Origin: Pseudomonadota bacterium | Lineage (GTDB): Bacteria; Desulfobacterota; Desulfobulbia; Desulfobulbales; SURF-16 | Assembly: GCA_018897105.1 (NCBI GenBank) | Contig: JAHILF010000134.1 | Location: forward strand, 30,634 to 94,633 | Direction of reading: 5' to 3' | DNA length: 64,000 nucleotides | Shown: one piece after another, positions 53,556 to 62,191 of the stretch | Numbering within the stretch: the first letter of the stretch is position 1 | Layout of the letters: every line of letters starts with the position of its first letter | Position numbers and translations under genes: made by a program | Notes under the pieces: generated by a model | Seen by the model: only the letters and a program-made list of their open reading frames with translations | Database searches by the model: none | Told to the model about the DNA's origin: nothing

Positions 53556-55401
53556 AATTTCTCCTGTTGAGTACTTTCCTGATGGTACGCAACATCTCAC
53601 TCATGAAGTAAGGTTTTGCGACATAAGCCCTGATGCCCATGGCCAATGCCTGTTCCCTGTTCACCATGTCGCTGTGCCCGCTGCAGAGGATTACCGGCAT
53701 GGACGGCTTGATCGCCAAGACCTGCCGGGCCAGGTCAACTCCGGTCATGCCGGGCATGGCCATATCGGTAATGAGCAGGTCATATTTTTCGGGCTGCTGT
53801 TGGAAATCCTCTAAGGCTTCGGTGCCGGTTCTGTGGGGCGTGACCTGATAACCGCTGTCCTCGAAAATTTCTTTGGCGATCTTGACAATGTTTGCTTCGT
53901 CATCGACGATCAGAATGTGTTCACGTCCCCCCTGGGCTGGTGAATCCGCTGGGAAGGTGGGTGAATCTGCCACATCTTTGTCCATGCGGGGGAGAAAAAC
54001 TTGAAAAGTGGTGCCTTTTCCCGGTTCGCTGGCAACAGCGATGTGGCCGCCATGGCCCTGGACAATACCATGCACCACGGCCAGGCCCAGGCCTGTTCCT
54101 TCGCCGATCTCCTTGGTGGTAAAATAGGGTTCAAAAATTTTACTTAAGGTCTCTTTGCCCATGCCGCTGCCGGTATCTGTTACTTCAAGCCTGATGTATG
54201 GTCCCGGGGCTATGCCGGGGAAGTCGCCATCATCTTTATGAATTTCCATGTCGTGCAGGGTAAGGGTCAGAATTCCGCCGGATTGCCGCATGGCATGATA
54301 GGCGTTAGTGCAGAGGTTCATGATGATCTGGTGGACCTGGGTGGGGTCTGCCAGGGCTGTACCTGTGGAGCGGATATCCTGCCTGATCTCAATCGTTGCG
54401 GGAATGGTGGAACGCAGCAGTTTGAGGCATTCTCTGGAGAGCAGGGCCAGCTGGAAGGGTCTTTTCTGCTGTTCCGACCGCCGGCTGAAGGTGAGGATCT
54501 GTTTGACCAGATCTTTGGCCCGCAAGGCGCCTTTGTAAATTTGGTCTAAATTTTTTACAACCTTTTCAGGATCATCCTTATCCATGCGGGCCAGTTCGGA
54601 GAAGCCGAAAATGGAGGTGAGAATGTTATTGAAGTCATGGGCAATACCGCCGGCCAGGGTGCCGATGGCCTCCATCTTTGCGGCCTGACGCAGTTCTTCT
54701 TCCAGCCTTGTTTTTTCTTTCTCCATCACCTTGCGTTGGATGATGCCGGCCAAGGTGTGGGCAATGGAGGCGAGAAATTCCTCCTCTCTGGCGTCCCGCT
54801 TATGCCCGTCCGGTAAAAAAATGCATATCAGGCCGATGGTTCTGTTTTCCAGCAGGATCGGTACAGCGTAGTGGCCATGGGGCTGCATGTTTTCATAGCG
54901 CAGGGTGTGGCGTTCATCATCATGGTCGGCAAATTGTATTTCGCGGGTCAAAGCGGCCAAGCCGCACAGGCATTTGCCAAAGGGAACCGTGGCGCAATGG
55001 GAGGGCAGCTGTTTCGGCAGGCCGGTGCCTGCCTTGAGAACCAGCACCTCCGGGGCATCTTCAACCAGGAAAATAAAGGCTTTTCCCTGGTGGGAGAGCA
55101 GGCGGAGAGAAAGAATTTTGTCAATGGTGATGGAAAACAGTTCATCCAGGGAAATATCCTGCAGGGAAAGCTTGAGAAGTGAGTTGATGATCGTCTGGAT
55201 TTCGTAGTTGCGTTTGATTTCCTCCTCGCCCCGTTGCCGTTCGATGATTTCGAGCTCCAACTCCCTGTTGGCTTTTTCCAGCTCTATAATTTTTTGCCGC
55301 AGTTCGGGATAATAGCTTTTTCTGATGGATTTTTCGCCCAGGCCGATAATTTTTTCACGCATCATCGCCCATTTTTTCTCATCATCAGAGCGCCTCGGCA
55401 T
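53548..55401 (-). CDS. Hybrid histidine kinase (GAF-HisKA-HATPase-REC)
   Basis: 617 residues from ATG 55401, with GAGGT upstream; the longer frame to 55509 reads through the dehydrogenase 3' end and is rejected. Coiled coil, GAF (VPFGKCLCGLAAL, AVPILLENRTIGLICIFL), HisKA with GGIAHDFNNILTSIFGF, HATPase (LCTNAYHAM, GSGMGKETLSKIFEPYFTTK, GTGLGLAVVHG), and a C-terminal receiver (ILIVDDEANI, LLITDMAMPGMTG). No transmembrane segments, so cytoplasmic. It probably phosphorylates the next gene's product. Confidence 0.94.
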   Translation of the reverse strand: MPRRSDDEKKWAMMREKIIGLGEKSIRKSYYPELRQKIIELEKANRELELEIIERQRGEEEIKRNYEIQTIINSLLKLSLQDISLDELFSITIDKILSLRLLSHQGKAFIFLVEDAPEVLVLKAGTGLPKQLPSHCATVPFGKCLCGLAALTREIQFADHDDERHTLRYENMQPHGHYAVPILLENRTIGLICIFLPDGHKRDAREEEFLASIAHTLAGIIQRKVMEKEKTRLEEELRQAAKMEAIGTLAGGIAHDFNNILTSIFGFSELARMDKDDPEKVVKNLDQIYKGALRAKDLVKQILTFSRRSEQQKRPFQLALLSRECLKLLRSTIPATIEIRQDIRSTGTALADPTQVHQIIMNLCTNAYHAMRQSGGILTLTLHDMEIHKDDGDFPGIAPGPYIRLEVTDTGSGMGKETLSKIFEPYFTTKEIGEGTGLGLAVVHGIVQGHGGHIAVASEPGKGTTFQVFLPRMDKDVADSPTFPADSPAQGGREHILIVDDEANIVKIAKEIFEDSGYQVTPHRTGTEALEDFQQQPEKYDLLITDMAMPGMTGVDLARQVLAIKPSMPVILCSGHSDMVNREQALAMGIRAYVAKPYFMSEMLRTIRKVLNRRNYE

Positions 55402-56536
55402 AGATGACCTCGATGTCCCGTTTATTAAAACGCCTGGGATTGGTGACCATGCACGGATCGCGCAAGGCTTTTTCGGCCAGTTCCGGGATATCGGTGATGT
55501 GGATGCCACTTTCCCTCAGTGTTTTGTCAATGCCTGAAGCGAGTTTCAGTTCGGCGATTTCTTTAAGAATCGCCGCCCTTTTGTTTTTTGCCGCCATGCC
55601 CCGCATATCAATGCCCAAGGCCTCGCCGACCTTCAGGTAACGTTCCTCCGAGCTTGCGTAATTAAAGGAGATGACATGATCAAGCAGGATGGCATTGCAT
55701 TCCCCATGGGGACGATCCAGATAGCCGCCGAGACTGTGGGCCATGGCATGCACCGCGCCAAGGCTGGCATTGGAAAAAGCAAGCCCGGCCTCAAGGCTCG
55801 CCTGCATGATTCTGCTGCGCAGTTCCAGGTCGGCGGGGTTGGCGATGGTGTTGAGAAGATTGGCTCGGATCAGGCGTATGGCCTCCAGGGCATGCATGTC
55901 GAGAAGGGCGGAATGGGCGCTGGAGACGTATGCCTCGATGGCATGCACCATGGCGTCAATGCCGGTGCAGGCGGTGAGATAGGAATCCATGGTCAGGGTG
56001 GTGGCCGGATCAATCAGCGCCACATCCGGGACCACGGTCTTGCTGATGATGGCGATCTTCACCCGTTCCTGCAGGTTGGTGATAATGGCAAACTGTGACA
56101 CATCGGCCGAAGAACCTGCGGTGGTAGGGATGCAGATCAGCGGCGGGCCGGGTACGGTGACATTGTCAATTCCTGCAAATTGCAGGATGTGCTTACGGTT
56201 CATGCTGACAATGCCGATGCCTTTTGCACAGTCAATGCTGCTTCCGCCGCCCACGGCAACAATGACATCACAGCCGTGGCTGCGGTAGAATTCGGCCCCG
56301 GCCATCACCTCTTCGGCTCGGGGATTGGGAGAGACAGCGGAGAAGACAACACTGTCAATCCCCGCGGCACCAAGGACGTCCTTGACCTTGCCGCACCAGC
56401 CGGCGGCAATAACCCCCGGATCGGTGACGATCAACACCTTCTCGGCACCGAAATTGATGGCATATCGACCTGCGAGATTCAGGGAGCCGCAACCGAAAAC
56501 GAATTCCGGTGCGACAAATTTTCTCAGTTCCTGCAT
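55385..56536 (-). CDS. Iron-type (group III) alcohol dehydrogenase
   Basis: 383 residues, full length. NAD site VIVAVGGGSSIDCAKGIG; metal site residues in VALIDP (Asp), GIDAMVHAIEAYVS (His), AVHAMAHSLGG (His) and DRPHGECNAIL (His). The operon with a hybrid kinase and response regulator resembles ErcA-type loci, where such a dehydrogenase is part of the signalling chain for alcohol metabolism. It may therefore be regulatory rather than purely metabolic. Confidence 0.92.
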   Translation of the reverse strand: MQELRKFVAPEFVFGCGSLNLAGRYAINFGAEKVLIVTDPGVIAAGWCGKVKDVLGAAGIDSVVFSAVSPNPRAEEVMAGAEFYRSHGCDVIVAVGGGSSIDCAKGIGIVSMNRKHILQFAGIDNVTVPGPPLICIPTTAGSSADVSQFAIITNLQERVKIAIISKTVVPDVALIDPATTLTMDSYLTACTGIDAMVHAIEAYVSSAHSALLDMHALEAIRLIRANLLNTIANPADLELRSRIMQASLEAGLAFSNASLGAVHAMAHSLGGYLDRPHGECNAILLDHVISFNYASSEERYLKVGEALGIDMRGMAAKNKRAAILKEIAELKLASGIDKTLRESGIHITDIPELAEKALRDPCMVTNPRRFNKRDIEVIYAEAL

Positions 56537-57040
56537 GATAAGTCCTTTGGCGAAGACAACGTGTGATGAAGGCTATGCCCAACGTCGGTATTTTATGGCC
56601 ACAACCCATGCCGTAATATTATGATGCGATGTGAGGCCAAAAAAAGTCAAGGTTAAAGCGGCCGGGAAGAGCATGGTCACAGGGGATTATTGATGTTTCC
56701 GGCAAGCTGACCAAGGCTTGAGTTGCCATTTTTCAGAACCAATACCCTCCTGCGGCCCGCTGCTGTTTTCATATTACCGGCTCCCAGGACTTGCTATGAA
56801 ATGGTAGAACAGGATATAAGATAGATGCTTCAGAGTACTTGAAATGCCTAAAATGCCCTTGTGCCCCTTGAGTATAAAGTGCTTGAAGTTGCGGTACTTG
56901 TCTGATCAGAGCGGAGAAAACTTTCCCCTTTTACCCGCAATGGCGTAAAGATACTTGATCAACTTCAAGTATCTCAAGTACTTTTAGCAAGTTAAGTAGG
57001 CATAATCTTTTGCAATGACGGTACGACATCAGGAGTTTTG
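56537..57040. other. Intergenic with decayed short repeats
   Basis: Divergent region of the dehydrogenase and cardiolipin synthase genes. From 56830 to 56995 it is full of ACTTGAA/TTCAAGT and ATGCC units of period about 8-10. A perfect inverted repeat lies at 56950-56973. No gene. Confidence 0.5.
56950..56973. repeat. Inverted repeat GATACTTGA / TCAAGTATC
   Basis: Perfect 9-base arms around TCAACT, followed at once by another CAAGTACTTT. It may be an operator of the cardiolipin synthase gene 68 bases away or part of the decayed array. Confidence 0.45.
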
Positions 57041-58432
57041 ATGGTATATTTTCTTGAATCGCACCTGGCGGTGATTATCGGCGTTCTGCTTGCTGTTGCG
57101 GCCATTGGCCATATGCTCCAGCAGCGGCGTGCCCCGTCCAGCGCCCTTTCCTGGCTGTTGGCCATGATCCTGCTGCCCTATGTGGGCATTCCCCTGTACA
57201 TTATGCTCGGCGGCAGAAAGATGGCGAGGATCGCCCGCCGGAAAATAACCGTACATCTCAATGAAGACCATATCCTGCCGCTGTCCCAGGCATCGCCCGT
57301 GGACCGCGCCCTGCGTTCCCATAATGTTCCGGCCGCCATGCTCGGCAACAGAGTCAAATTTTGCCGCTCAGGCCGGGAGGCCTATGATTGCCTGGTGCAA
57401 TTGATCGACCAGGCCAGGGAAAGTCTCTATATCTCCACCTATGTTTTTGCTGACGACGCAACGGGGCGGGACATTATCCAGCGGCTGGCCCGCAAGGCCG
57501 AGCAGGGGGTGATGGTGCGACTGCTGCTTGACGGCGTCGGTTCATTGAAAACCGGCTCTGGGTTTTTCCAGCCGCTTGCTCGGGCCGGGGGCAAATTTGC
57601 CTATTTCATGCCGGTATTTTATCATCCTTTGCGGGGTAGGACCAATCTGCGCAATCACCGTAAAATTGCCCTGGCGGATGAGCGGCTGCTCATGGCCGGC
57701 GGTACCAATATTGCCGATGAGTACCTGAGCCCTGACCTGCAGTCACCAAACTGGCAGGACATCTCCTTTGCCATTGAAGGCCCGGCGGTCCGTCCCTTTG
57801 TCGAACTCTTTCGCTCCGACTGGGCCTTTGCCGGGGGTGAGGAGCTGTCCATTAAGGATTTTCCCGCAACCCTTGCCGTCGACGATGCTGAGCGGCAGGG
57901 TATTCTGCAGGTGGTGCCTTCAGGCCCGGATTGCCGCCATGATGGGCTGTACGAGGCAATTCTGTCCGCGGTCTTTGCGGCGGAGAGGCGGCTGTGGATC
58001 GTCACTCCCTATTTTGTGCCGGATGATGCCCTGACCCAGGGGCTGGCCATTGCCGCCCGACGTGGGGTTGATGTGCGGATTGTCATCCCGAAGAAATCTA
58101 ATCATGCCCTGGCTGATCTGGTGCGGGGCATTTATCTGCGCAATATTCAAGAGGCGGGCGCCAGCATTATGCTCTACCCCGATGACATGGTGCATGCCAA
58201 GGTCATGGTGATGGATGACCGGTTGGCCATGATCGGCTCGGCCAACATGGACCTGCGCAGTCTGTTTCTCAACTATGAGGTGGCGATTATTGCCTATAGT
58301 GCCCATGAAATCAAGGCAATAGCGGCATATATTGATTATTTGACCGAGAAAGCCGTCAAAGGCTATCCGTCGGCCGGCATGATCAGAAGGTTGCATGAAG
58401 GAATGGCCCAGATTGTCGCACCACTTGTCTGA
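57041..58432 (+). CDS. cls: Cardiolipin synthase (phospholipase D family)
   Basis: 463 residues from ATG 57041 with AGGAG upstream. Two N-terminal membrane helices (HLAVIIGVLLAVAAIGHML and a second with LLPYVGIPLYIML), then two PLD domains with HxK motifs: NHRKIALADERLLMAGGTN and VHAKVMVMDDRLAMIGSANM. Condenses two phosphatidylglycerols to cardiolipin at the inner membrane. Length and motifs are standard for bacterial Cls. Confidence 0.93.
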   Translation: MVYFLESHLAVIIGVLLAVAAIGHMLQQRRAPSSALSWLLAMILLPYVGIPLYIMLGGRKMARIARRKITVHLNEDHILPLSQASPVDRALRSHNVPAAMLGNRVKFCRSGREAYDCLVQLIDQARESLYISTYVFADDATGRDIIQRLARKAEQGVMVRLLLDGVGSLKTGSGFFQPLARAGGKFAYFMPVFYHPLRGRTNLRNHRKIALADERLLMAGGTNIADEYLSPDLQSPNWQDISFAIEGPAVRPFVELFRSDWAFAGGEELSIKDFPATLAVDDAERQGILQVVPSGPDCRHDGLYEAILSAVFAAERRLWIVTPYFVPDDALTQGLAIAARRGVDVRIVIPKKSNHALADLVRGIYLRNIQEAGASIMLYPDDMVHAKVMVMDDRLAMIGSANMDLRSLFLNYEVAIIAYSAHEIKAIAAYIDYLTEKAVKGYPSAGMIRRLHEGMAQIVAPLV

Positions 58433-58524
58433 TGTGAAATTCTGCTCGACATTTTTGCTTCAGTTTGTGCATCATAGTAAGAAGATAATTTTAAAAAAGC
58501 GCTTCAAGCATAAAGGATAAATCA

Positions 58525-58914
58525 ATGTACAATGTTTCTCAGGAACAGTTGGAAACGATAGATGTGGTCCTCAAGGAAGATCTCCTTTCGATAGGAGTGC
58601 ACTGTGCAATTATCATCGATGTGGCCGGCAACACCATTGCCCATCTGGATAATGGTCTCTGTTCTTTTGATGCGGTTTCCTTTGCGGCACTGGCCGCGGG
58701 AAATTTTGCGGCGGTGGACGCCATGGCCAAACTGGTGGGAGAACAGCAGTTTTCCCTTCATTTCCATCGGGGAGAAAATGAGAGTATCCATTTCAGCAAG
58801 GTCAATGAGGATATTTTGCTTATCTGCATTTTCGGCCAGGATGTTTCCCTGGGCTTTCTGCGGCTGAAGACAACAGAGGTCATCGATAAGATAAGATTAA
58901 TCTGGGGCAGATGA
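58525..58914 (+). CDS. Roadblock/LC7-type protein (MglB-like)
   Basis: 129 residues. The order helix-strand-strand-helix-strand (VVLKEDLLSIGVHCAIIIDV, NTIAHLDNG, FAALAAGNFAAVDAMAKLVG, DILLICIFGQDVSLGFLRLK) is the roadblock/longin pattern. It lies 18 bases before an MglA-like GTPase, so it is probably its GTPase-activating partner, like MglB. Such pairs set cell polarity or control motility machinery. No sequence motif proves GAP activity. Confidence 0.88.
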   Translation: MYNVSQEQLETIDVVLKEDLLSIGVHCAIIIDVAGNTIAHLDNGLCSFDAVSFAALAAGNFAAVDAMAKLVGEQQFSLHFHRGENESIHFSKVNEDILLICIFGQDVSLGFLRLKTTEVIDKIRLIWGR

Positions 58915-58932
58915 TTGCGTGAGAGGTAACCT

Positions 58933-59538
58933 GTGGGATTTATCAATGTAAAGAAAAAAGAAGTACAGATTAAAATCGTCTATTACGGGCCTGGACGGGG
59001 CGGCAAGACCACCAATCTCGATTACATCAACAAAAAATACAAGCAGCGCATCAAAACCGAAATGGTGAGTATTAAAACTCACGGAGATCGGACCCTCTTT
59101 TTTGACTTTCTGCCGGTTGATATCGGCAAGATTCACGGCTTTGACATCAAGATTCAGCTCTATACCGTGCCAGGACAGGTCAAATATAATGCCACCCGCA
59201 AACTGGTGCTCAAAGGCGTGGATGGCATTGTGTTTGTGGCTGACTTGCAGAAGGAGAGAAGGGACAGCAACTTGAAGTCCCTGGAGCAGATGAAGGAAAA
59301 TCTGCTCACCCATAATAAGGATGTCTTCAAGATTCCGCTCGTGCTGCAATACAATAAGATCGACCTGAAGGGCCAGGGGATTCCCCTGCTTACCGTTGAA
59401 GAGATGGAGCAGGATCTGAATCAGGAACTGAAGGTCCCTTTTTTTGTGGGAAGCGCCCTGGCCGGAGATAATGTGGTGGAAACCCTGAAGAAGATTATCT
59501 CGATGACACTCATCTCTTTCCGCAAAGAACTGCAATAG
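58933..59538 (+). CDS. MglA-like small GTPase
   Basis: 201 residues from GTG 58933, supported by GAGAGGT upstream. P-loop YYGPGRGGKTTNLDY, switch II IQLYTVPGQVKYN, and base-binding LQYNKIDL and SALAGDN. TVPGQ in place of DxxGQ is the mark of MglA. Acts as a polarity switch in the cytoplasm; its roadblock partner is just upstream. Confidence 0.94.
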   Translation: MGFINVKKKEVQIKIVYYGPGRGGKTTNLDYINKKYKQRIKTEMVSIKTHGDRTLFFDFLPVDIGKIHGFDIKIQLYTVPGQVKYNATRKLVLKGVDGIVFVADLQKERRDSNLKSLEQMKENLLTHNKDVFKIPLVLQYNKIDLKGQGIPLLTVEEMEQDLNQELKVPFFVGSALAGDNVVETLKKIISMTLISFRKELQ

Positions 59539-59550
59539 GAGACTTTGACC

Positions 59551-60855
59551 ATGGGCAATGGCGCAGAAAAGATAAAAGAGCTGAAAGCAGCCATTCTGGC
59601 AATCGAGTGGGAGATAACCGATGAGGCCATGGACAACCTGACCCGGACAATCGAGCCGTTGAAAGAGCAATGGGTCGGAAAAAAGCCGCTGCTCGTTTGT
59701 CTGCAGGTCATCGGCACCTTGGGGCAGTATATCAAGAAGGCCAGGGAAAAGGCGCATCCCGACGCCATAAACCTGCTGCACTCGGTATTTGCCACCCTGG
59801 AAACAGTGATCACCGATGAGGGCATGGATGATGGCCGCAAGATCTTCCTGGTGCGCGGCGCGGTGGAAAAATATAACAACTTGAAGACTCAGCTGGCAAA
59901 ACGGCGCAAAGAACCGGGGCGGGAAAGCCCGGCGGGAAAACTCGGAGGCGGCGCCCCCTCAGTCGCAGGCCAGGGGGGGAGTACCATCCGAGACCTGATG
60001 GAGCAGAAGGAAGATCAGGCGGTTGACGGGGCATTCAATACCATCTTTCAGGAAATGGTTTCCGATGACCGGGCTGGTGCCCAGTCCGTGCCGGTGCCGC
60101 CGGCCATGCCGTCTGTCGGGGACAAGGCCGGTCCCGATGCCAAGGAGGTGGTGCTTGCCAGGGTTGATGATGAGGAGTTCCCTGAGGCCGACAGCCTGCT
60201 GGATGATTTTTTTTCCGAGGACGGGCTGGCTTTTTCCATTGCTGAAGCAAAAGCTGAGAAGGAAACCCACGCCGATGAAACGGTGGAAGTGGACCTCGGC
60301 CAGATCGTGGTAAAGAAAGAAAAGACGGCCGAACCGGAACGGCCGTTTGAGCGAATCGAGGAAGAGGAGATCACCGTCGATAAGCTGGCCAGAATTATTC
60401 AGAACATGAAATACGGCATCTCCGCCACTCTGTTAAAACAACTGTCCGAGGAAATCGCCAGTCTGCGCAGCCAGCACCCGGATCATTACTCGGTGTCTCT
60501 CTTCATGGAGGTGATTGCCGCCGTGGGTCGCCATCTCGGCACTTATGGCGATGTGGCCGCTGATCTGTCGCGCAATATGCTGCAAACCGTCTATGACCGG
60601 CTTGCCCATTCCCTCTTTACCATGCAACCCCAGAAGAACCTGCTGTCTTCCCATCTGGAGACAATGCACGATTTCAGCAAATGGCACGAGCAGGTGGTGG
60701 CCGAACTCGCAGAGCGGGCCGCTGCCGGGGCCAAAAGGGAACTGTCCGCGGAAATGGAGGAGACTGTCAAGTCGATTGTCCGCCGGGAAGTTAACCAACT
60801 CCGCCAGGAACTGCTTGAAGTCATCGAAAAAACCAAAAAGGCTGAGGAGTCGTAA
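59551..60855 (+). CDS. Unknown protein with two repeats, MglA operon
   Basis: 434 residues from ATG 59551 (MGNGAEKIKEL). Two alpha-helical modules are similar: residues about 5-95 (LKAAILAIEWEITDEAMDNL, PLLVCLQVIGTLGQYI) and about 272-360 (LARIIQNMKYGISATLLKQL, VSLFMEVIAAVGRHLGTYG). They are joined by an acidic, low-complexity linker (DEEFPEADSLLDDFFSEDG). The C-terminus is a coiled coil (EMEETVKSIVRREVNQLRQE). It lies 12 bases after the GTPase, suggesting an effector or scaffold for it. I do not recognise the family. Confidence 0.85.
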   Translation: MGNGAEKIKELKAAILAIEWEITDEAMDNLTRTIEPLKEQWVGKKPLLVCLQVIGTLGQYIKKAREKAHPDAINLLHSVFATLETVITDEGMDDGRKIFLVRGAVEKYNNLKTQLAKRRKEPGRESPAGKLGGGAPSVAGQGGSTIRDLMEQKEDQAVDGAFNTIFQEMVSDDRAGAQSVPVPPAMPSVGDKAGPDAKEVVLARVDDEEFPEADSLLDDFFSEDGLAFSIAEAKAEKETHADETVEVDLGQIVVKKEKTAEPERPFERIEEEEITVDKLARIIQNMKYGISATLLKQLSEEIASLRSQHPDHYSVSLFMEVIAAVGRHLGTYGDVAADLSRNMLQTVYDRLAHSLFTMQPQKNLLSSHLETMHDFSKWHEQVVAELAERAAAGAKRELSAEMEETVKSIVRREVNQLRQELLEVIEKTKKAEES

Positions 60856-60859
60856 CACC

Positions 60860-61078
60860 GTGCTTGTATTTTGTGAGGAATGCGGAAAACGCTATTCTTT
60901 TCCGCCGGAAGAAGTAGAAGTCGGCAGCGGTCAATTCCGCTGCCGGGCCTGTGGGTTTCTCATGACCACCGATATGCTGGTGCAGGTGGTCCACAAGGAG
61001 GGAGAGGCCACGCCGTCGCCGCCCTCTGATACGGACAGCGACGGCAGTTTTTCTCCCAAGTCTCCCAACAAACACTGA
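60860..61078 (+). CDS. Small zinc-ribbon protein
   Basis: 72 residues from GTG 60860 (MLVFCEECGKRYSFPPEEVE) with GAGGAG in the end of the previous gene. Two CxxC knuckles (CEEC and CRAC, 20 bases of loop codons apart in the pattern CGKRYSF...FRCRACGF) match MJ0042-type zinc ribbons found at the start of many deltaproteobacterial proteins. The tail is polar (Ser/Pro/Asp). Here the ribbon stands alone, last in the MglA operon. An alternative longer frame reads through the previous gene and is not used. Confidence 0.78.
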   Translation: MLVFCEECGKRYSFPPEEVEVGSGQFRCRACGFLMTTDMLVQVVHKEGEATPSPPSDTDSDGSFSPKSPNKH

Positions 61079-61087
61079 GGAAAGTGT

Positions 61088-61294
61088 CTAGCAGCCTTCA
61101 ATAGCCTTTTTCTTTTCGCTTTTAATCTTTACATCGGTGCCCACCGGAAAATCCCCGGCATTGCTGCCGCAGTCCAGGGTCACTTTGTTGTCTTCAACAG
61201 ACACTACAGTGCATTTGCCGCTGGCGGCATAGACAGTTCCTGCGATGCTGAGCGCAAATGCGATGGCCAAAAGGGTGCTGATGGTCTTTTTCAT
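61088..61294 (-). CDS. Small exported protein
   Basis: 68 residues with a signal peptide (MKKTISTLLAIAFALSIAGT, cut after YAA). The mature part, KCTVVSVEDNKVTLDCGSNA, has one strand-turn-strand with two Cys, then a Lys-rich end with a last Cys. GGAGAAAC upstream of the ATG. It follows the cytochrome gene by 42 bases. A small periplasmic beta protein; function unknown. Confidence 0.85.
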   Translation of the reverse strand: MKKTISTLLAIAFALSIAGTVYAASGKCTVVSVEDNKVTLDCGSNAGDFPVGTDVKIKSEKKKAIEGC

Positions 61295-61336
61295 GGTGTT
61301 TCTCCTTTATTACTTTTGTTTTGTTGTGCTGGAACA

Positions 61337-61828
61337 TTATTTGCCGTGGCATTCATTGCACTTTGTCGGTCCTGATTTGCTTTCCCCTGCTTTTTTCATG
61401 TTTTTGTGACAATTCTGGCAGACGGCGTGCATCATCTCTTTGTATTTTTTCGGGCCGCCTTCTTTGTCGATGGCCGCGGTCAGGCGGGCGCATTTGTCCG
61501 CCTTGCTAATCATTTCAGGTGACTGGGCGCCGACATGACAGGCAGCGCAGGTGAAGGCGTCGGTGTAAGGGTGCGCGGCATACTCGCTCTTGCCGAGCAG
61601 ATACTTTTCCGCATGGAGCTTGTGGCTGAATTCCTTCACCTCTTTCTTGCCCTGGTCAAGACCTGCGATCTGCGGACAGCCGGCCTGGACATTGATGGTG
61701 ATCTTATCCGGGATCTGCCCCTCGCCGGCCATCAGTTGCGCAGGCAGGGCGAATAGCATGGCAGCGGCGCAGGCTGAACCGAGCACGGTGCGCAGGCTGA
61801 ATTTTTTGCGGCCGGAATCTTTACTCAT
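61337..61828 (-). CDS. Three-haem periplasmic cytochrome c
   Basis: 163 residues from ATG 61828 with AGGAGG. Signal peptide (TVLGSACAAAMLFALPAQLM). Three CxxCH haem sites: TCAACHVG, CQNCHKN and CNECHGK at the C-terminus, plus FSHKLHAEKYL giving distal His. This resembles class III/c7 cytochromes, which carry low-potential electrons in the periplasm of sulfate and metal reducers. Its close neighbour is the small exported protein. Confidence 0.9.
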   Translation of the reverse strand: MSKDSGRKKFSLRTVLGSACAAAMLFALPAQLMAGEGQIPDKITINVQAGCPQIAGLDQGKKEVKEFSHKLHAEKYLLGKSEYAAHPYTDAFTCAACHVGAQSPEMISKADKCARLTAAIDKEGGPKKYKEMMHAVCQNCHKNMKKAGESKSGPTKCNECHGK

Positions 61829-61861
61829 CTTTGTTCCTCCTTTTTTCGGGTTTTCAAACAA

Positions 61862-62191
61862 AATTTACGGTTACAGGGAAGTTGCGTCTGTTGCCCAAAC
61901 AGTACGGCGCAGGGGAAATAAAAAATAGAGGACATGGGGCTGTATCGGGCGGAGAGCGGGCCGATGTCTGGTAGACATCGTAATAAAATCAGGATATTAT
62001 CTGTCTGAATTTTCTGTGGGAGCAGGACAGGGACGGCAGCTCGACATGGAATTTGTCAGGTTCTTTTCATTTTTGCCGGGTGACGGGTTTGGGGATGGGC
62101 TGAAAAAGATGCGAAATCCACTGGCGCGCCGGCTGTAGAATTGTTTATGATGGGGGCTGCAAAATTAACTGTAAGTTGGTGGATATAAAAA
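61862..62191. other. Intergenic, 330 bases
   Basis: Divergent region of the cytochrome and XRE-type genes. No hairpin or gene seen; a weak GGTGG lies before the ATG at 62192. Confidence 0.35.
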
